This document shows positions 15,001 to 23,000 of a stretch of DNA of 64,000 nucleotides, piece after piece. The first letter of the stretch is position 1. Every line of letters begins with the position of its first letter. Below the pieces are notes generated by a model. The model was not told where the DNA came from. It saw only the letters and a program-made list of their open reading frames with translations, and made no database searches. The stretch spans positions 4,588,001 through 4,652,000 of the forward strand of contig NZ_CP184830.1 in NCBI RefSeq assembly GCF_049275935.1. Direction: 5' to 3'. The position numbers were made by a program, and so were the translations under genes. Origin of the DNA: Endozoicomonas_A sp049275935 (lineage in GTDB: Bacteria; Pseudomonadota; Gammaproteobacteria; Pseudomonadales; Endozoicomonadaceae).

Positions 15001-18000
15001 TCAAAAGACCGTCACGGGCAGTCACTGCCGAGGTTTTTGTTGTTTTCAGAATTTCTTTCAGGTAGTCGCTGACAAGCCCATTGTCGTCAATGCCTGAGCC
15101 AACCAGATTAATGGTTTTAACCGGTGTATCACCGGTCAATGCATTGATTTTTTTTGACAGTTCTAACGCGGTTTGGCCACTCAGTGTAAATTCCCCGTTC
15201 CCGGAGTCACCCAGACCTACCACATGAATTCGGCTTTCACTGTCCAGAAATCTGCCAATATCGATCTTGTTGACCTTTGCGCCTGTTTCTCCATCTGACC
15301 AGGCATCGTTATCAATGACCAGCCGATAACTACCTCCCGCCAGCTGACCATTGTTGTATTTGCGAAACAGATAACGGCTGGCCCTGGCAATCGGGCTATC
15401 ATCACCAGGCTCCATCTGGATAACCAATTGTTGGCTGTATTGGCTTCTGCTCTGTGGATCGGTGTTGGTATTGACTGCGATATCGTTTTCATGCTCCCAG
15501 ACAGCCAGTGCTTCGCTGGAAATCGTATAGTATTCGCTGGAAGACAATTCAGGAATATCCAGCGAATCTCTGTGGTCTCCAGTCCAACCCATTGCACTAT
15601 TGCTTTGCTCCAGCGCATTATTACCGCTCAGTATTTCATAGCTAACTGCAAACGTTGATATACCCCCGACTCGATAACAAATCAATGACGGGAAAGCTAT
15701 CTGATTCGAGGTGAAAAACGTTCTTGTATCCTCGATAGTTTTCCAATCTGTCACGTCGAACAACTTATATTGATCAATCGTCTGATAAGCGGTTAAAAGG
15801 TGGTTTTGGACCATCTGCATGGTCTTGCTGCCCTGTGATGCTGCAAAAAATAAACTTGGGGCTTTTTCCAATGGCAGGTATATCTCACTGGGAATGACTT
15901 TAACTTCTCCCAGGGGCTTAAATAGTTGCGACGGATCAGAGTTCGTCAGGCTCCGTACAATATCGCCTTTAAACTCGGGGTATTTTTCACCGAACCAGAC
16001 GAGATCATCTGAAACCTTCTGTTCTATTGCAGGATCCTGATCTTCGGGAAGGAATTCCCTGCCGAACCTTCGGATGACAAGCTCTGTCAGTGCCATCCGT
16101 ATCCTATCCCAATCTGTTTTGATGAGGCCTGAATGGTCAATTTCCTTGAAAAGATCCTCATTAATGGCAGGTGAAAGTTTCGTGTCAGAACAAACGCCAC
16201 CGAGAGTGTCAATCACCCTGGTTTTCACCAGTGCAATGGCTGCAGGCAGGTGGCCACGCAACCCCAGCTCCCTGAGATAGTAACTTTCGGCCTCCTTACC
16301 CTTTTTCCCGAAGGTATCGGTCCAGACCTTATTAATATCTTCGTAGGAAAACTTCGCCCCGGGATAAGAAGACGCTATCTTCTTTTTAAATCGCCGGTAG
16401 GCTGTCATCATTTGGGCTTTTTTCTTATCAATATCCGATGATTTATAGTTGAGGTGGCCTACCAGAAAATTCTTCACCGCCAGATCAAATCCCCGGCCCT
16501 GTTCCATGTCTGACGCTATGGATTTCCAGGCCTGATCCTGCAGCTGCATGATTCCTCTGGTTAAATCCGATTCAAAATTAGACGGATCACCGGGACCAGA
16601 TTGACGGGTCAATTGACTGGTCACTGCTTTTTTAAGGGCTTCAGAAAGCAGAGTGGCGAGCATTGCGTTTTGATCATACCAGAGGTTTATCTGCAAATCG
16701 GACTTTGAATTGGCTGCAATCCATAACCTGATAGTGTTCAGCTCTGCGACGGTTGGGCCGATGCTGACAAAATGCAGCTTTTCAGGGACTGGTTTAATGG
16801 CGACATCTAACCAGCGACGAAAGTTTGTAGTCAGTTTCGCAAATTTTTCGCCGGCTTCCCCTTTCATCGGGTAATTCCTGGTCAGGTCGATGAGTTTTTT
16901 GTAGACCTTTACCGCTAGAGCAAAGGTTGATGAAGAATTCACACGACGGTAGCCATCAAACACCTTAAAAGCCCTGAACAGATCTTCAAAACGTTCGGAA
17001 AAGTCTGCATTCACGGCGCGGTGATAGTGTAATAAAGGCGCAAATTCCCTATAGAACGTGATAACGTCAGGAATCAGTTGATTCATTAATTCGAAGTCTG
17101 AACCTGCAACAGGAGCAGATTCAGAATCAGAACGGCGAACCCTGTGCCCCGTCGCCGGTCTGGTGAGTGCGGGATAGCGGTGCCAGAGGGAAGGTGGCAG
17201 AAGACCGCCATCTGCGGTCATTATGCCAATGGCAGCCAGTTGCAGACGATAGGTGCCGTTCCTGTCAGGCTCTGCTGTCAGTTTCAGGTAACGCCCCAGG
17301 GAGCCATATCCGGTCACTGCCAGAGGTACGGGTTTTCTACTGTCTGTCGCTGTCGTTTGATTAAACCTTACCTGCACCGGCAGGGTCTCTTTGAGTATCA
17401 CCTGACGGGGGTTTACTACCGGTAACGGCAGTCTGTCCTGTCCGGGGTTGCCCTGTCCAGAGTAGTACCGTGGCAAACCAAGCTCAGTACGAATCCTGTT
17501 TTTGGCGGCATTGGCATCTTCTTCTGGTGCCAGCCCAAGGGCCAGCCGTAATGCTTCCCCCAGCTGGTAAAAGAACGAAAGATGGCCTGCCAGCCACCCG
17601 GAGCCGTAGGGCAGGTCCCCCTCATCCGGATCAAAAGGGATAAGCGTGAAGGTGCCGTTATTGACTGTCTGGTTAACCGGAGCAAGATCATGGATGGTGT
17701 CATTTTCCGCACTATGACGAATGGGCTGGTAGGTCAGCGGGCCTGACTGACTGGCAGTGGACGCGCCATTGCGACCGGGGATAATCAAACTGACATACTC
17801 CCCGGGGATCGTCCTGTTGCGCTCATCGGGGTGGACTTTAAGTATACCCTGGTCGTGTATGTCACCAAGAGTGTCAGGTCTTATCGGGGTTGTTACGTTG
17901 CTCGATAGCATCCGTAACTCCTCGGTATTGTTCAACCGGTGTCTGAACAGCTCGCTGGCATCCACCAGTTGCCGCAGGTCACTGGCAAGGGTCTGATGAC

Positions 18001-20008
18001 TGGAACTGGCCAGATAGTCCGGTGTCAGATAAACCCCAATCCAGTCACCCAGAGCCTTGAGGGTAAGGAATCTGCCCCGAACGCTGCTGGTGGTATTGTT
18101 TAAGAGCGGCGCCTGCTCCGGCTCGAACAGACCATCGTATTCATCCTGTTGTGCCTCGTCATTTTTTTTCAGTCGCTGAAGGTTTGCCAGAGCCGGGTTG
18201 TCGGGGTCTCTGTTACTCAGCCAGTCCAGACTGGCATCAAGTGCCCTGCGGAAAAACCATTGTTCACTGCGTAGCGGCTGTTCGCCATAAACTGTGACAA
18301 TGGCCTCGAGCAAATCCGCCATTTCCCCGGCTGTGTGGTTAGTCTCAGCTAACGCCTGCCAGTCTCCCATAACGCTGGCAAGTGCTGGCGCCAGCCCGTC
18401 ACCCTGATAAAGTTCCCGGACCGCATCAACAAAGTCTTCCGCAGTGCCACCTCGTTTCCTGAGATCATGGCGTTGGCCTGACACCAGTCGCTGGTAGAGA
18501 TCGCCGGACTCTTGTGGCCATTGCCGGGCCTGGTAGCGTTCATCAAGCCCATAATGCGGTTGCAGTGCTTTCAGCCTGTTGTCAGTGATCCCCCAGAGCT
18601 GTTCAATACCGGCCACAGCCACGGCATTGTCGGTCAGGGTTTTTCGCCATGCAGGTACCAACAGGGATGACAGTCCGTGTCCAAGAGCCTCGTCAGAGTG
18701 CCGGGAAAGATCAGCGGCCCCCAGACGAATCAGTGGCTGACTGTCGTTTGTGAAGGTTGCGTCACTGTCAATAAATAATCGGTCGGACTCTGCCTTGATA
18801 AGAGGGACCTTGTGATCCGGGCCACCCGGATCACTGGCAATCTGCAGTCCGTGAAGAAAGGTCAGCAATTGCCGGTTAAAACCACCGTATAGAAACAGTC
18901 CTGCCAATTTCTTGAGGTCAAAAACCAGCCGCTGGAGCGTTTGTGCCGGATCTTTGTAACCGAGTGAATGGTAGCCTTCCACATCAAGGGTGATGTCGGC
19001 CAGTCGCAGTGGCGGAGCGGCGTCGCCCTGGGGGTATACCCTGATGCCTATTTCTGTTCCGTTAACCCGGGTGCGGTAACCATCGCCAAAAGCAGGGCAG
19101 GCTATTGTCTCGTCGATGCGCAAAAGAGGCGCGACGGGTGTGAAAGGAGAAAAACTGTCAGGCACTGGTTTGGTAACATTGCCTGTTGGACGGATCTCCT
19201 CACTTTTGAGCCAGGCAAGTGTTTGACCAAGATCGTTTTTAGAATGCCAGTGTCTGGCTTGCAGTTGGGCACTTAGAGGAGTTGGCGGCTTCCCAGGATT
19301 TTTTGGGGCATTGAACAGATCAGGAAGCAAAGACTCCAGCCAATAGAGTGAAACCGGTGATACTTTCTGATTCAACCATTTGGCAGCCAGGGTTTCAGAG
19401 ATAAAGTCGAGCTGTGTTTGAGTGGCTATAGCGGAAACCACGTCATCAGTCTGGCTGATGGGAGACGGGATTAAACCGCCACCATTTTCTGTGGAACCAT
19501 TCTGACGTGCCTGAAATTCTGACCAGAAGTTATTGGGATCACAGGCCTCATAAACGACCATTGCTATATTGTTTAGCAACTTGGCAACGAGCCGGTCAGT
19601 TCCAAGAGCATCGGCTATACCGGCAGCTTTGCCCGAAGCCTGGGGCAATAATGACGGATTGATGATCGATTGCCCGATTAACAATGTCACGCCATCGTCG
19701 TCATAATAGATATTCTGCCCCGGCAAATCAGGGTCAGACAGGATAATACTGATATTCCGATGCATGTAGTGAGGAAAAAAACCGGACTGCTCGATTAACC
19801 AGAAGGCTCGGTCAATGGCTGTCCTGACAGTAAGAATGTGTTCTGGTGTGGCAAAGACCGACTCCGGGTTGGCCGGGTTCGCCGACAGTCTGATGGTAAA
19901 ACTATCGGTATGAACAGTGGCCGAGTAAAACCAGTCATCGCCGGTATCAATCCACTGTCGCTTGTAAGTAGGATTGAGAGGGACGGTGTCGGTCAGATTT
20001 GCAGACAT
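1..20008 (-). CDS. Giant TcdA/TcdB-like RTX toxin, copy 1 (3' end beyond the window)
   Basis: The frame opens at the ATG at 20008 and has no stop down to position 1, giving 6669 codons; the C-terminus lies outside. GGAG sits 10 nt before the ATG, exactly as in copy 2, and the gene begins 30 bp after copy 2's stop, so co-transcription is likely. It contains two successive glycosyltransferase (GT44, TcdA/TcdB type) plus C80 cysteine-protease pairs. Pair A (about residues 1060-1695) reads GGVCSDT where the family has a DXD motif, and has GLG and GSG where C80 has GHG and GCG. Pair B (about 1830-2475) has YLDVD, VVGHG and LVGCG intact. An amidoligase-like segment follows near residues 3520-3700. 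By family knowledge, GT44 glycosylates host GTPases and C80 releases effectors inside the host cell; the target here is unknown. Relative to copy 2 it carries about 280 extra residues, mainly at 6581-7412. If its tail matches copy 2 the product would exceed 9400 aa. Confidence 0.9.
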   Translation of the reverse strand, partial: MSANLTDTVPLNPTYKRQWIDTGDDWFYSATVHTDSFTIRLSANPANPESVFATPEHILTVRTAIDRAFWLIEQSGFFPHYMHRNISIILSDPDLPGQNIYYDDDGVTLLIGQSIINPSLLPQASGKAAGIADALGTDRLVAKLLNNIAMVVYEACDPNNFWSEFQARQNGSTENGGGLIPSPISQTDDVVSAIATQTQLDFISETLAAKWLNQKVSPVSLYWLESLLPDLFNAPKNPGKPPTPLSAQLQARHWHSKNDLGQTLAWLKSEEIRPTGNVTKPVPDSFSPFTPVAPLLRIDETIACPAFGDGYRTRVNGTEIGIRVYPQGDAAPPLRLADITLDVEGYHSLGYKDPAQTLQRLVFDLKKLAGLFLYGGFNRQLLTFLHGLQIASDPGGPDHKVPLIKAESDRLFIDSDATFTNDSQPLIRLGAADLSRHSDEALGHGLSSLLVPAWRKTLTDNAVAVAGIEQLWGITDNRLKALQPHYGLDERYQARQWPQESGDLYQRLVSGQRHDLRKRGGTAEDFVDAVRELYQGDGLAPALASVMGDWQALAETNHTAGEMADLLEAIVTVYGEQPLRSEQWFFRRALDASLDWLSNRDPDNPALANLQRLKKNDEAQQDEYDGLFEPEQAPLLNNTTSSVRGRFLTLKALGDWIGVYLTPDYLASSSHQTLASDLRQLVDASELFRHRLNNTEELRMLSSNVTTPIRPDTLGDIHDQGILKVHPDERNRTIPGEYVSLIIPGRNGASTASQSGPLTYQPIRHSAENDTIHDLAPVNQTVNNGTFTLIPFDPDEGDLPYGSGWLAGHLSFFYQLGEALRLALGLAPEEDANAAKNRIRTELGLPRYYSGQGNPGQDRLPLPVVNPRQVILKETLPVQVRFNQTTATDSRKPVPLAVTGYGSLGRYLKLTAEPDRNGTYRLQLAAIGIMTADGGLLPPSLWHRYPALTRPATGHRVRRSDSESAPVAGSDFELMNQLIPDVITFYREFAPLLHYHRAVNADFSERFEDLFRAFKVFDGYRRVNSSSTFALAVKVYKKLIDLTRNYPMKGEAGEKFAKLTTNFRRWLDVAIKPVPEKLHFVSIGPTVAELNTIRLWIAANSKSDLQINLWYDQNAMLATLLSEALKKAVTSQLTRQSGPGDPSNFESDLTRGIMQLQDQAWKSIASDMEQGRGFDLAVKNFLVGHLNYKSSDIDKKKAQMMTAYRRFKKKIASSYPGAKFSYEDINKVWTDTFGKKGKEAESYYLRELGLRGHLPAAIALVKTRVIDTLGGVCSDTKLSPAINEDLFKEIDHSGLIKTDWDRIRMALTELVIRRFGREFLPEDQDPAIEQKVSDDLVWFGEKYPEFKGDIVRSLTNSDPSQLFKPLGEVKVIPSEIYLPLEKAPSLFFAASQGSKTMQMVQNHLLTAYQTIDQYKLFDVTDWKTIEDTRTFFTSNQIAFPSLICYRVGGISTFAVSYEILSGNNALEQSNSAMGWTGDHRDSLDIPELSSSEYYTISSEALAVWEHENDIAVNTNTDPQSRSQYSQQLVIQMEPGDDSPIARASRYLFRKYNNGQLAGGSYRLVIDNDAWSDGETGAKVNKIDIGRFLDSESRIHVVGLGDSGNGEFTLSGQTALELSKKINALTGDTPVKTINLVGSGIDDNGLVSDYLKEILKTTKTSAVTARDGLLRVDIWGRLWVGLVSETDPVTWSLADHSDKLKARRKSNGEITVERWSEKDTLAEGATGLRRLPSVLSQDSGLLGPTVNPDDLVPTLAMFRHRLKPGLLSFLKPSDLEALETKIAEFDQLRQKEGSESALKKYMLVYRMQKNLPAILSGESAASHLAAAINQYLLDALVEVPEKLNFIWIGRLNEGVKDHLRVWSKMVPSWSLRLWYDPQAFLAPVLTREIYKAVADEKIAESFLVHEQARVEFLTRLRHLQDLAYSTIKKGLAQGKTFDDMAKIFLVNHLGMDQEELTQIQRQSLQEFTDLANELTGLRGNTGSGGFMLADINQLWHSGDETSMKALYVRELGLRGILAAASDLVRVVLLKGGGVYLDVDTLPHYNEKLFKGIEIPSEILHSGRLSHLINHMIMDYFADPGPEQLFFNRTPDPEIRREYNRFKEIYPDFFKAVKEAIVNHGKEPLFTFPGSVKAIPGSIEIRLQFVERINGGNCFIIAPPDSEVLKAVHREIIRRYKLIDRLGIGDTENSYDDSIDVDTVEQMKESIVNELGINNDFAKDIINYRGDGLVVRGAGATLHLSGPSLFIKVIRRSVFALLPEEDLFDYKLKAYFTQINPLARIDSVSVDTDEKPSSWITNTDKIVRYKLTNERDSSYKNQVILQLGNSDNEARASSYLRNKYQPDFSRLIRLMPDGSLIDEKAGYIIESRIVKASFITDDTRIIVVGHGSKVQDKNTGSDKFLLGGKTVEQLAEVLERITGGQFVRTVSLVGCGADASGEHYPVEAFARTLFAEIRTERITVRNALVAVDMLGRKWTGTLPADGNILWSQSDHRVKLVLEKDDRGQLMARQLPVADGLVKKLRNLPALPPGRDYAHLGRNDRHFDQARRLLLETMIENNGRQKLSDLIEHYNRRLYQNTGDDLSPYRLMPLPVADVELPLASKEPQPEERRQISAFVRADSIGDPFSGVGQLAYDDPLAQENFARIQQEGYLLAMGVANSPSEVMAALFTRLLLGSVQDIVAPGGNDIDPFRVSSLELMTSVLGKGDLQALRGQQLQNDFADLSQWYIKSLKKLLGHFLADKADEKIPRLNAREWHKQGQWLQKTLSLGINKRVPHDAVGFTDPVTRIHGEAFDDSKYLPVVTDPSGVTYVLLDLPESNNAAFPDNLRNILFMLQSSGPLGPRNAQTLINTIELAYSRHSDFLAGEQLAEKITRLPMADVVTLATEVINLDTEPKALRSLIRRLLIRLAASAVKALDIGHKPDYQQKFLIAELLVRAPEEKTFVVLVPESGKYQRTITLDPLKTIDTNDYRGLHSRVTLGARSPLFISTIQDSTYRSQVRELLKLNGMPKKQGPVFRYFDKPNQFVDTLLAWRKWEIESGFEAKKPNLDILLEQDRFIQDSEAIVHPWQSNKSIIVRVGVKDVPEEASDARLARVLTQSYGMALCLRIRAMAPNARYLIGAMEIWQMDYRDNPEGDYGFDNALTLRQFTGDPLYRALIRDSKNHDLKFAVGSVDDFQRAMEVLDSEGKLSDSVSNVISRIAMNPATSVNTFVEALVKVYTNFWKEMQDAQLRSVLQLQASQYQILKQRLTSSDLTVNTRSRLLSSLGNMENPPDKTSYTGTMPSHYMDVYSKGIKENSPGIISEVTPGSYGDNGSQTKVAILFSAGFIKYVRDQNALEQNAPSEHLFSIHSKIIKSLRWLSTVPEFKVFSGALAKDRSQAFGDLQKLVDQGVIDGSAGSGFDQVKIPDSVRLLLVITPPDPSGTPSATEMPQPVLVKNTGCVLKVDPSQYFIKGQIEVEQHQTLSGLIARYIVASGLLKGINGDYETLRKKMLRKFGIKALPEKKSIIVVPFDPFKGRAGLEIENLITSVDTEARKNLAYSQFNPDERINSDFPNILLSTDSHEGRTIIEIVTGPKPLSAYLSESSDLFLATKTLASVLANIPEGGVTVSGLVEAYNDQLLGNNPEGNLKNFKLSSFDEFKDSQISLLSGKMGAAVAAGAQSPPYRIHVNIGVDLSLIGDITSYIPDLFVSDKSDTLRQVFEWSQYKAAVISEKLNLNSDLLKSMFTMHLYKQALDSSTNNFKRGKMSLAGTSINKLRGLLRLGTADFLMTAISESEAEQLKTAIQNYGWQSFTSLMQETVNDLATVGSEAEGIGREWKVPEQRLQARLKLLFTDMLDHRVEHGAMIIPYNHGSDFFELPQGENKSPKLGYVDITNASSRHGVTSYVDEEGQAHFLGTVEVRKLWPNLDKMAFSPPDSFTVSVIKSVQTPGLLGADPEVDGIFLGKAQSLVSPETKTSHFQSWVKQSILDRLGRLSQAKLEHVTRSFVNRPHETQDPIGQERVARLLLTANLRAITGGSSGSAWDTLVQLQKIVSVDLQRITSEEQPLPVAATDRQARWQQLAELNLSTELNTLLKLFSGDESEGFIKPVLKSGEVLSGYGMSLRRVSQEITIVLDPHWHPYQSQLNKNPLTLTVGIKDATQDNHKATPIGKLFAIALLNHPDVAALHQAQKDLRAIWGLSSIKTDRNYGLTKELTLAIFPEQQDALYTQFVDGIGNPDHNWQFASGSVEDFARVLYGLSTRYDQDSLTEAFHRIRNYHRQNTGVYLDTFASAVVKTHRNLPDGRAALTLRQVIGSDGCTFLKQTLNERRAPLISGLDAIIDARSLDALYSGRDLKRRLPGITLSRGIMLRVTPEYFGYAGANYHLLPDAIRNFLATPLGKDYLKKFEESFTSGRYQYLIFDAPKASDGKQQIVVTLTLAGEETADRQVIIDPSASQKIRLSSLIPVFVDLVKSGYDMDDSSQPAAPDDKDIETRVRQEMGLAPLVQLAKIAAVKKDSATGQIVLERVTDAVSRPAGWDSTVQQSPTEINGSPLTTLKWLGAEGQPGLQLVTAPLSPDDLDTHRLSLAADFYALDKMISTLTHPDNTKDYDEVYKEYFSDRSGSEGQPIDRAKTTDGSDTGIILRLPFEDLDRPVFAALFADSDSPEGERLLASLKAAKQFVTDIAPASGDYRAIHAQLRSLLTLLLYRLSRDAPHGKSLFPGIRLADYIHTCLSNSAAALLSDYIHRVGLQQVTQELETKLTVIAKPGAPDLQAGVRIKDLLGMALDYRLANGAMLLPGTLPDYYSLPLKDNKKYRELWTGQMSEDSTARPVSRNADGQYLLDLALPGQSGMVKRLLLRNPAPPDNLRSQLRLALKPDWLGSDPEVTRAFLELAMSGVGKADWPQFLEHFSSLPQLQRSAVVVALGQYRLQYPEDSIKQLALALTRIQLSEVNQQISQDDQDGTPPAFRIRRVTLPEDGSHGFRLETDEGIIPVLADSPEPVTGEPSLKPYPQGLLMLASSYSSQFPGSFLDTHNSVRLYRQAMQDRQLHPDRYQHDVQWLIKTFSDFGPEIYRQRLQEGGALDLSAGRPLHWQLNPHIPLQKSRLQVGDAAVTIEFGMKDNPLQSYRFFNEVVGRFYAMGLAKSVEAVDASLFQSVWPEEAERLRQLGDTVDFDSVQRWDSLPTARNLDNTLPRDNSPDLPKLYAGSVSQEGVKRTLKWLFDQKPESISLGLEQLFDQIQGDQDNPAVQTFAEALYEFDCNLPDGDRVLFREAFTPGQIKFLKGALTHQAPQQWELIDYIDTLKTTFDSQAQVTDADGFKSSTYRLVESGSGDDSDRESVVVIEDPEAQDNKRCRRGVDGCSTRLLSAGNLADRPFLDIDSTDISYTDTNKPYYKVEFLNHNDELYRVLRRSDKDITATPLGQASVYDSIHDSNDSPAERVFSDPTLATSSVAVRRSDGKVYQLISEADGHYRAVSLQSGDKLLTSYDSNSKTLIPVLKKNDHGKTIYGVKLDDAAAGTNGLFKLNPKESLKDQLAAARHWLSASSSELRTLTGTDDRIAVILPADYRPGQKLANQAERLLSELRVFVASSAGQRLVNALGFPDSFIKPATMTELDSQLLPGMKPPAPLRLVIRFGKQALADRVIPYRPGDSGDTSGNRLVVLKVDPAVLTGQRHSTSNYLGALASVLKDLCRAALVSTDQVNSPAIAMTWLQGAKITSARTLLQLENQLRKQYDLLPVLATASAHTPVQEVTSAGGITTVKNRHRVRIAYQAIAEPLSGFARLIGDMETRRLFQRVQYYCNQRVDRLSDAGRAGLGNLRSLLTQLAWSGLVSQRMVTSQPALLADPADVVTAVLDDSELKALAGINNLAGQLEEVLTDALKDRRGIAFTAAEQQGSLRWLSRAEAVLTDAQAVRKEWAEPGQLPLAADSRGNVPVTTGNRKTLALTSTGRQPVTRLNDQPLIAIESQNGPLSAPAGGELSGLLALLRQESPDSPQAVAALRTELGWAPAVTDPDYYRDAIKRTLLSLSPQQTNNLDDTLVDLLNKPSLTDGESLLAEYFFHRRLRGLEPTEPARLRADALRANKWLDLLQKNPPLLPGPGWERPAFTLDTGLGRYQAQVQTKDGQKTFTLGRRDDLAFSNRGPGYTLTHSEGDRKQVFRLQLPDGWPDRLLPIRLVVHMEFYRKLQRKGSIGKEQLQNDIQFIARGMGEPRLSQLLQALVQPVRDAGIADISPFKIKISPRPLWPLVDSRVEVSEENSAHALLLLGTKNRNKPFIFRETLTNLVGASLLKALEGGGGSLTALRQQVRQQFGINTATLPDKESRPLGLTRQYALTLAVDPPSGTSLYRQLVAGHHNLLLAKGTKADYRRALAYLELHDKTRIQAIRDSLAKGEITASDREKKLFNEVVNDKQSSAPLVPDGSDNTIASYKALPFTSELVNVDYRAFWSVGSGIESLLDARLLGLSRAAAENFLSQQIEVAKKHFRLKVVASTYLKSLLVHFIYWKMEQVLGDTGQPASRIRLGVTDAVTTILPDGDIDDIAKLMYVDLWLEINTPESPRISTLVALEKACTFVARGLGWKSFDTGLLANLKQDVDTVFHEAVALRRRVGRPFQLPVNQQPDAQGKEPTSVQALAGQDQIIETFASSPRYAVMADGKRRYIKITPAGPGNPFSLMSLQSQDGLKRLLRRPLN
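1..20008. repeat. Tandem duplicate of 28348-47507
   Basis: Position 1 aligns with 28348 and the start codon at 20008 aligns with 47507. By eye, both ends (1 to about 4000, and about 17400-19400) are nearly identical to their partners. The middle, especially about 13000-16500, is much more diverged. Copy 1 is 848 bp longer over this span. Confidence 0.9.
6581..7412 (-). other. About 277-codon segment present in copy 1 but replaced by about 16 codons in copy 2
   Basis: Both copies share TLAI(F/L)P(E/D)QQ before the segment and LAPLVQL after it. In copy 1 the segment continues ALYTQFVDGIG and FASGSVEDFARVL, which completes one occurrence of the recurrent module, then adds about 150 residues of unknown function. 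Copy 2 joins the flanks through a short linker. A second copy 1 insertion of about 24 codons lies near 6210-6300. Confidence 0.75.
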
Positions 20009-20038
20009 AAGAGAAGATCTCCGCAACTAACAGGTCGT

Positions 20039-23000
20039 TTAGTCTTGACCAATCCTAGTCGAAGGTTGCGGGGTCGTCAGGTTCTGCATCACTCCCTGGC
20101 TTGCCGATGGGACAAACGACGGGCTCTCATCACTGTGATTGCCAGTCGTGGTGTTGAGTTCCTGAACCAGACGCTGATAGTGTCGGTTCAATTCGGTGTC
20201 ATTCTGACTCGCTACCTCGGGTTGCTCACTCTCGGCTTCACCTGTGTCAGCGTCGTCTTTCTTAGCTCCGGCCAGACTGTGCAGGTAATTTGCCAGCTGT
20301 TGCCCCTTACGAATGATCCTGTTCAGTAAAGGCTGGGTTCCGTTGCCTCCACCCTCAGCGGCCAGTGCCCCCTCCGGGATGCTCTCATTCATTGAGCGCC
20401 TGCCATTTGACTGCGGGGTGTCTACTTTCGCAAGCACCTCGCTCATGCTGAGCACCTTGTTATTGACGATCAGGCGCTCAATGGTCTCGCCTCCCTCACT
20501 GAAAAAATTTTGCACCCGAAGGCTCTGGGTGGCATTGATCGGCCTGGTGCTATTTTCACTGTTTTTCAGCAGGTTATGATTAGGCCTGACAGTCAGGATA
20601 AGATCCTCGTCCGACTTTTGATAGCGCAATCTCTGGCAGTCATGGGTATTAATTTCGAGCTGGTCAGCCGTGCCTGTGGCGTTTGCCAGAAGCCATTGGT
20701 CAGTGTCAGAGAAGTCATCGCCAGCAAAGTGGTAAACGGTGCTTTTTTCATCTATCAGGTACTGATGTCCGGGGATGGTTTGCTTTGAAAGTGAATAACC
20801 CGACTCGAGTCGTTGAGCAATTTTTACCTTGTCATCGAGAATGCTGTCATCCAGTTCCAGGCTGTCTGGCCAGCCATTGGCGTAGATAAGGTCAGGCTCC
20901 TGCCAAGTGCCTATTCTCACCAGGGGATCGGCACCGGACGCCATCATTTTTATGCCTTCAAACGACGGGAGACGTTGGTTGATGATGAGTTTGTCAGCGT
21001 CATAACAGTTAAGCGTCCGAATTTTCCTGGCTGGCTTGAAGGCCTGGGTTGCCAGAGCAATCTGGCCATTCCGGTAGATGGTTAGAAAACCACTGTCATT
21101 TATTGTCATGACCAGGTGCAGCTGGGGGGAGGTAAAAAAGGGCCTGACCCCTCGATGAAAGACCTTGGCACCCTCCGTTAGTCTGACCTCCAGCTTCCCG
21201 GGTTTCAGGCTCAGGCTGATGGCATCAGAGCTGTCAGCCTCGGCAAAATGAACCAGTGTGCTCCCGGCCAGTGTTCGCCTGCCCAGCGGCAGGCCCCGGC
21301 GAATCCAGGCTGCCAGGATAAAACTGCCGCCGGTGACCGGAGGAGGCACCAGGCGGGATAAGCCCGCTGGGCAGCGAGTCTGGTCACCGCTGTCAGGAGC
21401 ATTGCGTAGATCCAGCGAACGCCAGCTGGCTGCCTGCACATCCGCAAGGCTGACACCAGCCATACGAACCCGGTTAAACGAAGAAGGAGCAAAGAATAGC
21501 TTTAGCGCACCCTTTTCATCTGCATTCTCCAGCTCCAGACTGACAAGGTTATTGCCGGAACCGGGATGGACACTGACACCGCTGCTTTTGAGGTGGAAAA
21601 TATCATTTCCCGACTCTCCAAACAGCTCAACCCCCGGTCTGACAGCACCTGAGACGAAGAACTCGTCATCACCGGGCCCGCCGTGTACAGGCTCGGTAAG
21701 ATTGCCAAGCTGATAAGTGCTATCCAGTCGTTTATCCACAGTCAGCTTGGCGTGATAGTAATCTCGAAGGTTTTTGCCGCTAAGCTGCCTGCTTCCGTTG
21801 TTGGCCGGATCAATGGTTGTCAGGCGCCAGATATGCCGTTCCAGGCTGTTGATAAAGTGCCCGGTGACCAAACTGCCATCTTCGCGCACACACTGGGGAA
21901 CGTACCCTAAATCGATGCTGAAAAAGAAATGTCCGTCGTTGTCCACTTCCAGATGGGTATAATTCCCAGTCAGTCGCCAGTCCAGCTTTTCAGGTTGGAC
22001 ACCGTGCAATATCAGGCTATTCCCGTTGTCCCGGTCGACGATCCGGGTGCCATTGGCCTGTGGGCAAATAACGTAAATATCCGGGCCCAGGTCGCCGGAA
22101 AGCAGGTCAGGCCCCAGGTTCGCCACCATTCGGTCAGCTTTCTGGCTGCCATAATGTTTGTTGTATCCAGCTCCTCCTATAGTGGAGGTGATTGAGCTAT
22201 TGCCCCAGGTGTCGGAAGAGGAAATTCTGAAAGTATCATTGCCACCTCCGCCATCAACGGTAATACCGGCAAGGGCCGGAATGTTGAACATATCGCCGGA
22301 ATCGGGGCCCTTGAAAATCTCAAAATTACTGATAGCTGTCGACAATTTTTCGGAAGTGCCCTTGGATTTGGACGACCTTTCCGTAAAAGACATATGACCT
22401 TTGACGTTTTTATCGGGAGGGCAGGCTCCCGAATCGCTTGCATAACAGGCAAAGCTCACTGCTTTTTTTCTTAAAGACAGATTGAGCCGGACAAAAGGCG
22501 GCTCGATGGTCATCTGGCTGAAATCTATCGTGTCGGTGCCCGGACCACCGTTTAAATGGGTGACCTTCGGCTGCTTCAGAAGAAAAAGGTAGTCATCTCC
22601 TCCCCTGCCATTAAAACTGTACAGAGAACCTCTGGACACGTAAATGTTATCTTTATCATCACCGGAAAGTTTTATCTTGCCCTTCCCTGAGTCTTCCAGG
22701 ACAAAGTTCTTGACCGTTAAACTCCTTTCCAGGTCAACAACTACACGATGGCTGTCGGGCAAATCAAAGAGCAGGGTATTGGCACCGCTGCCGCCGTCCA
22801 GCGAGGTGCCATTTTGCCAACGGGCGTTAACAATGACCCGGTCGTCTCCGTCCCCCATGTGCACCTTGTCCAAACCACCCCCGGTGCTGAAAATATCCGT
22901 ACCATTGCTGCCATAGTAGGAATCATCTCCCGAGGTCCCGGCAATCTGGACGATCCCATTGAATACGGTCTGGTGATAACGCCAGCTGCCTGTTTCCGTA

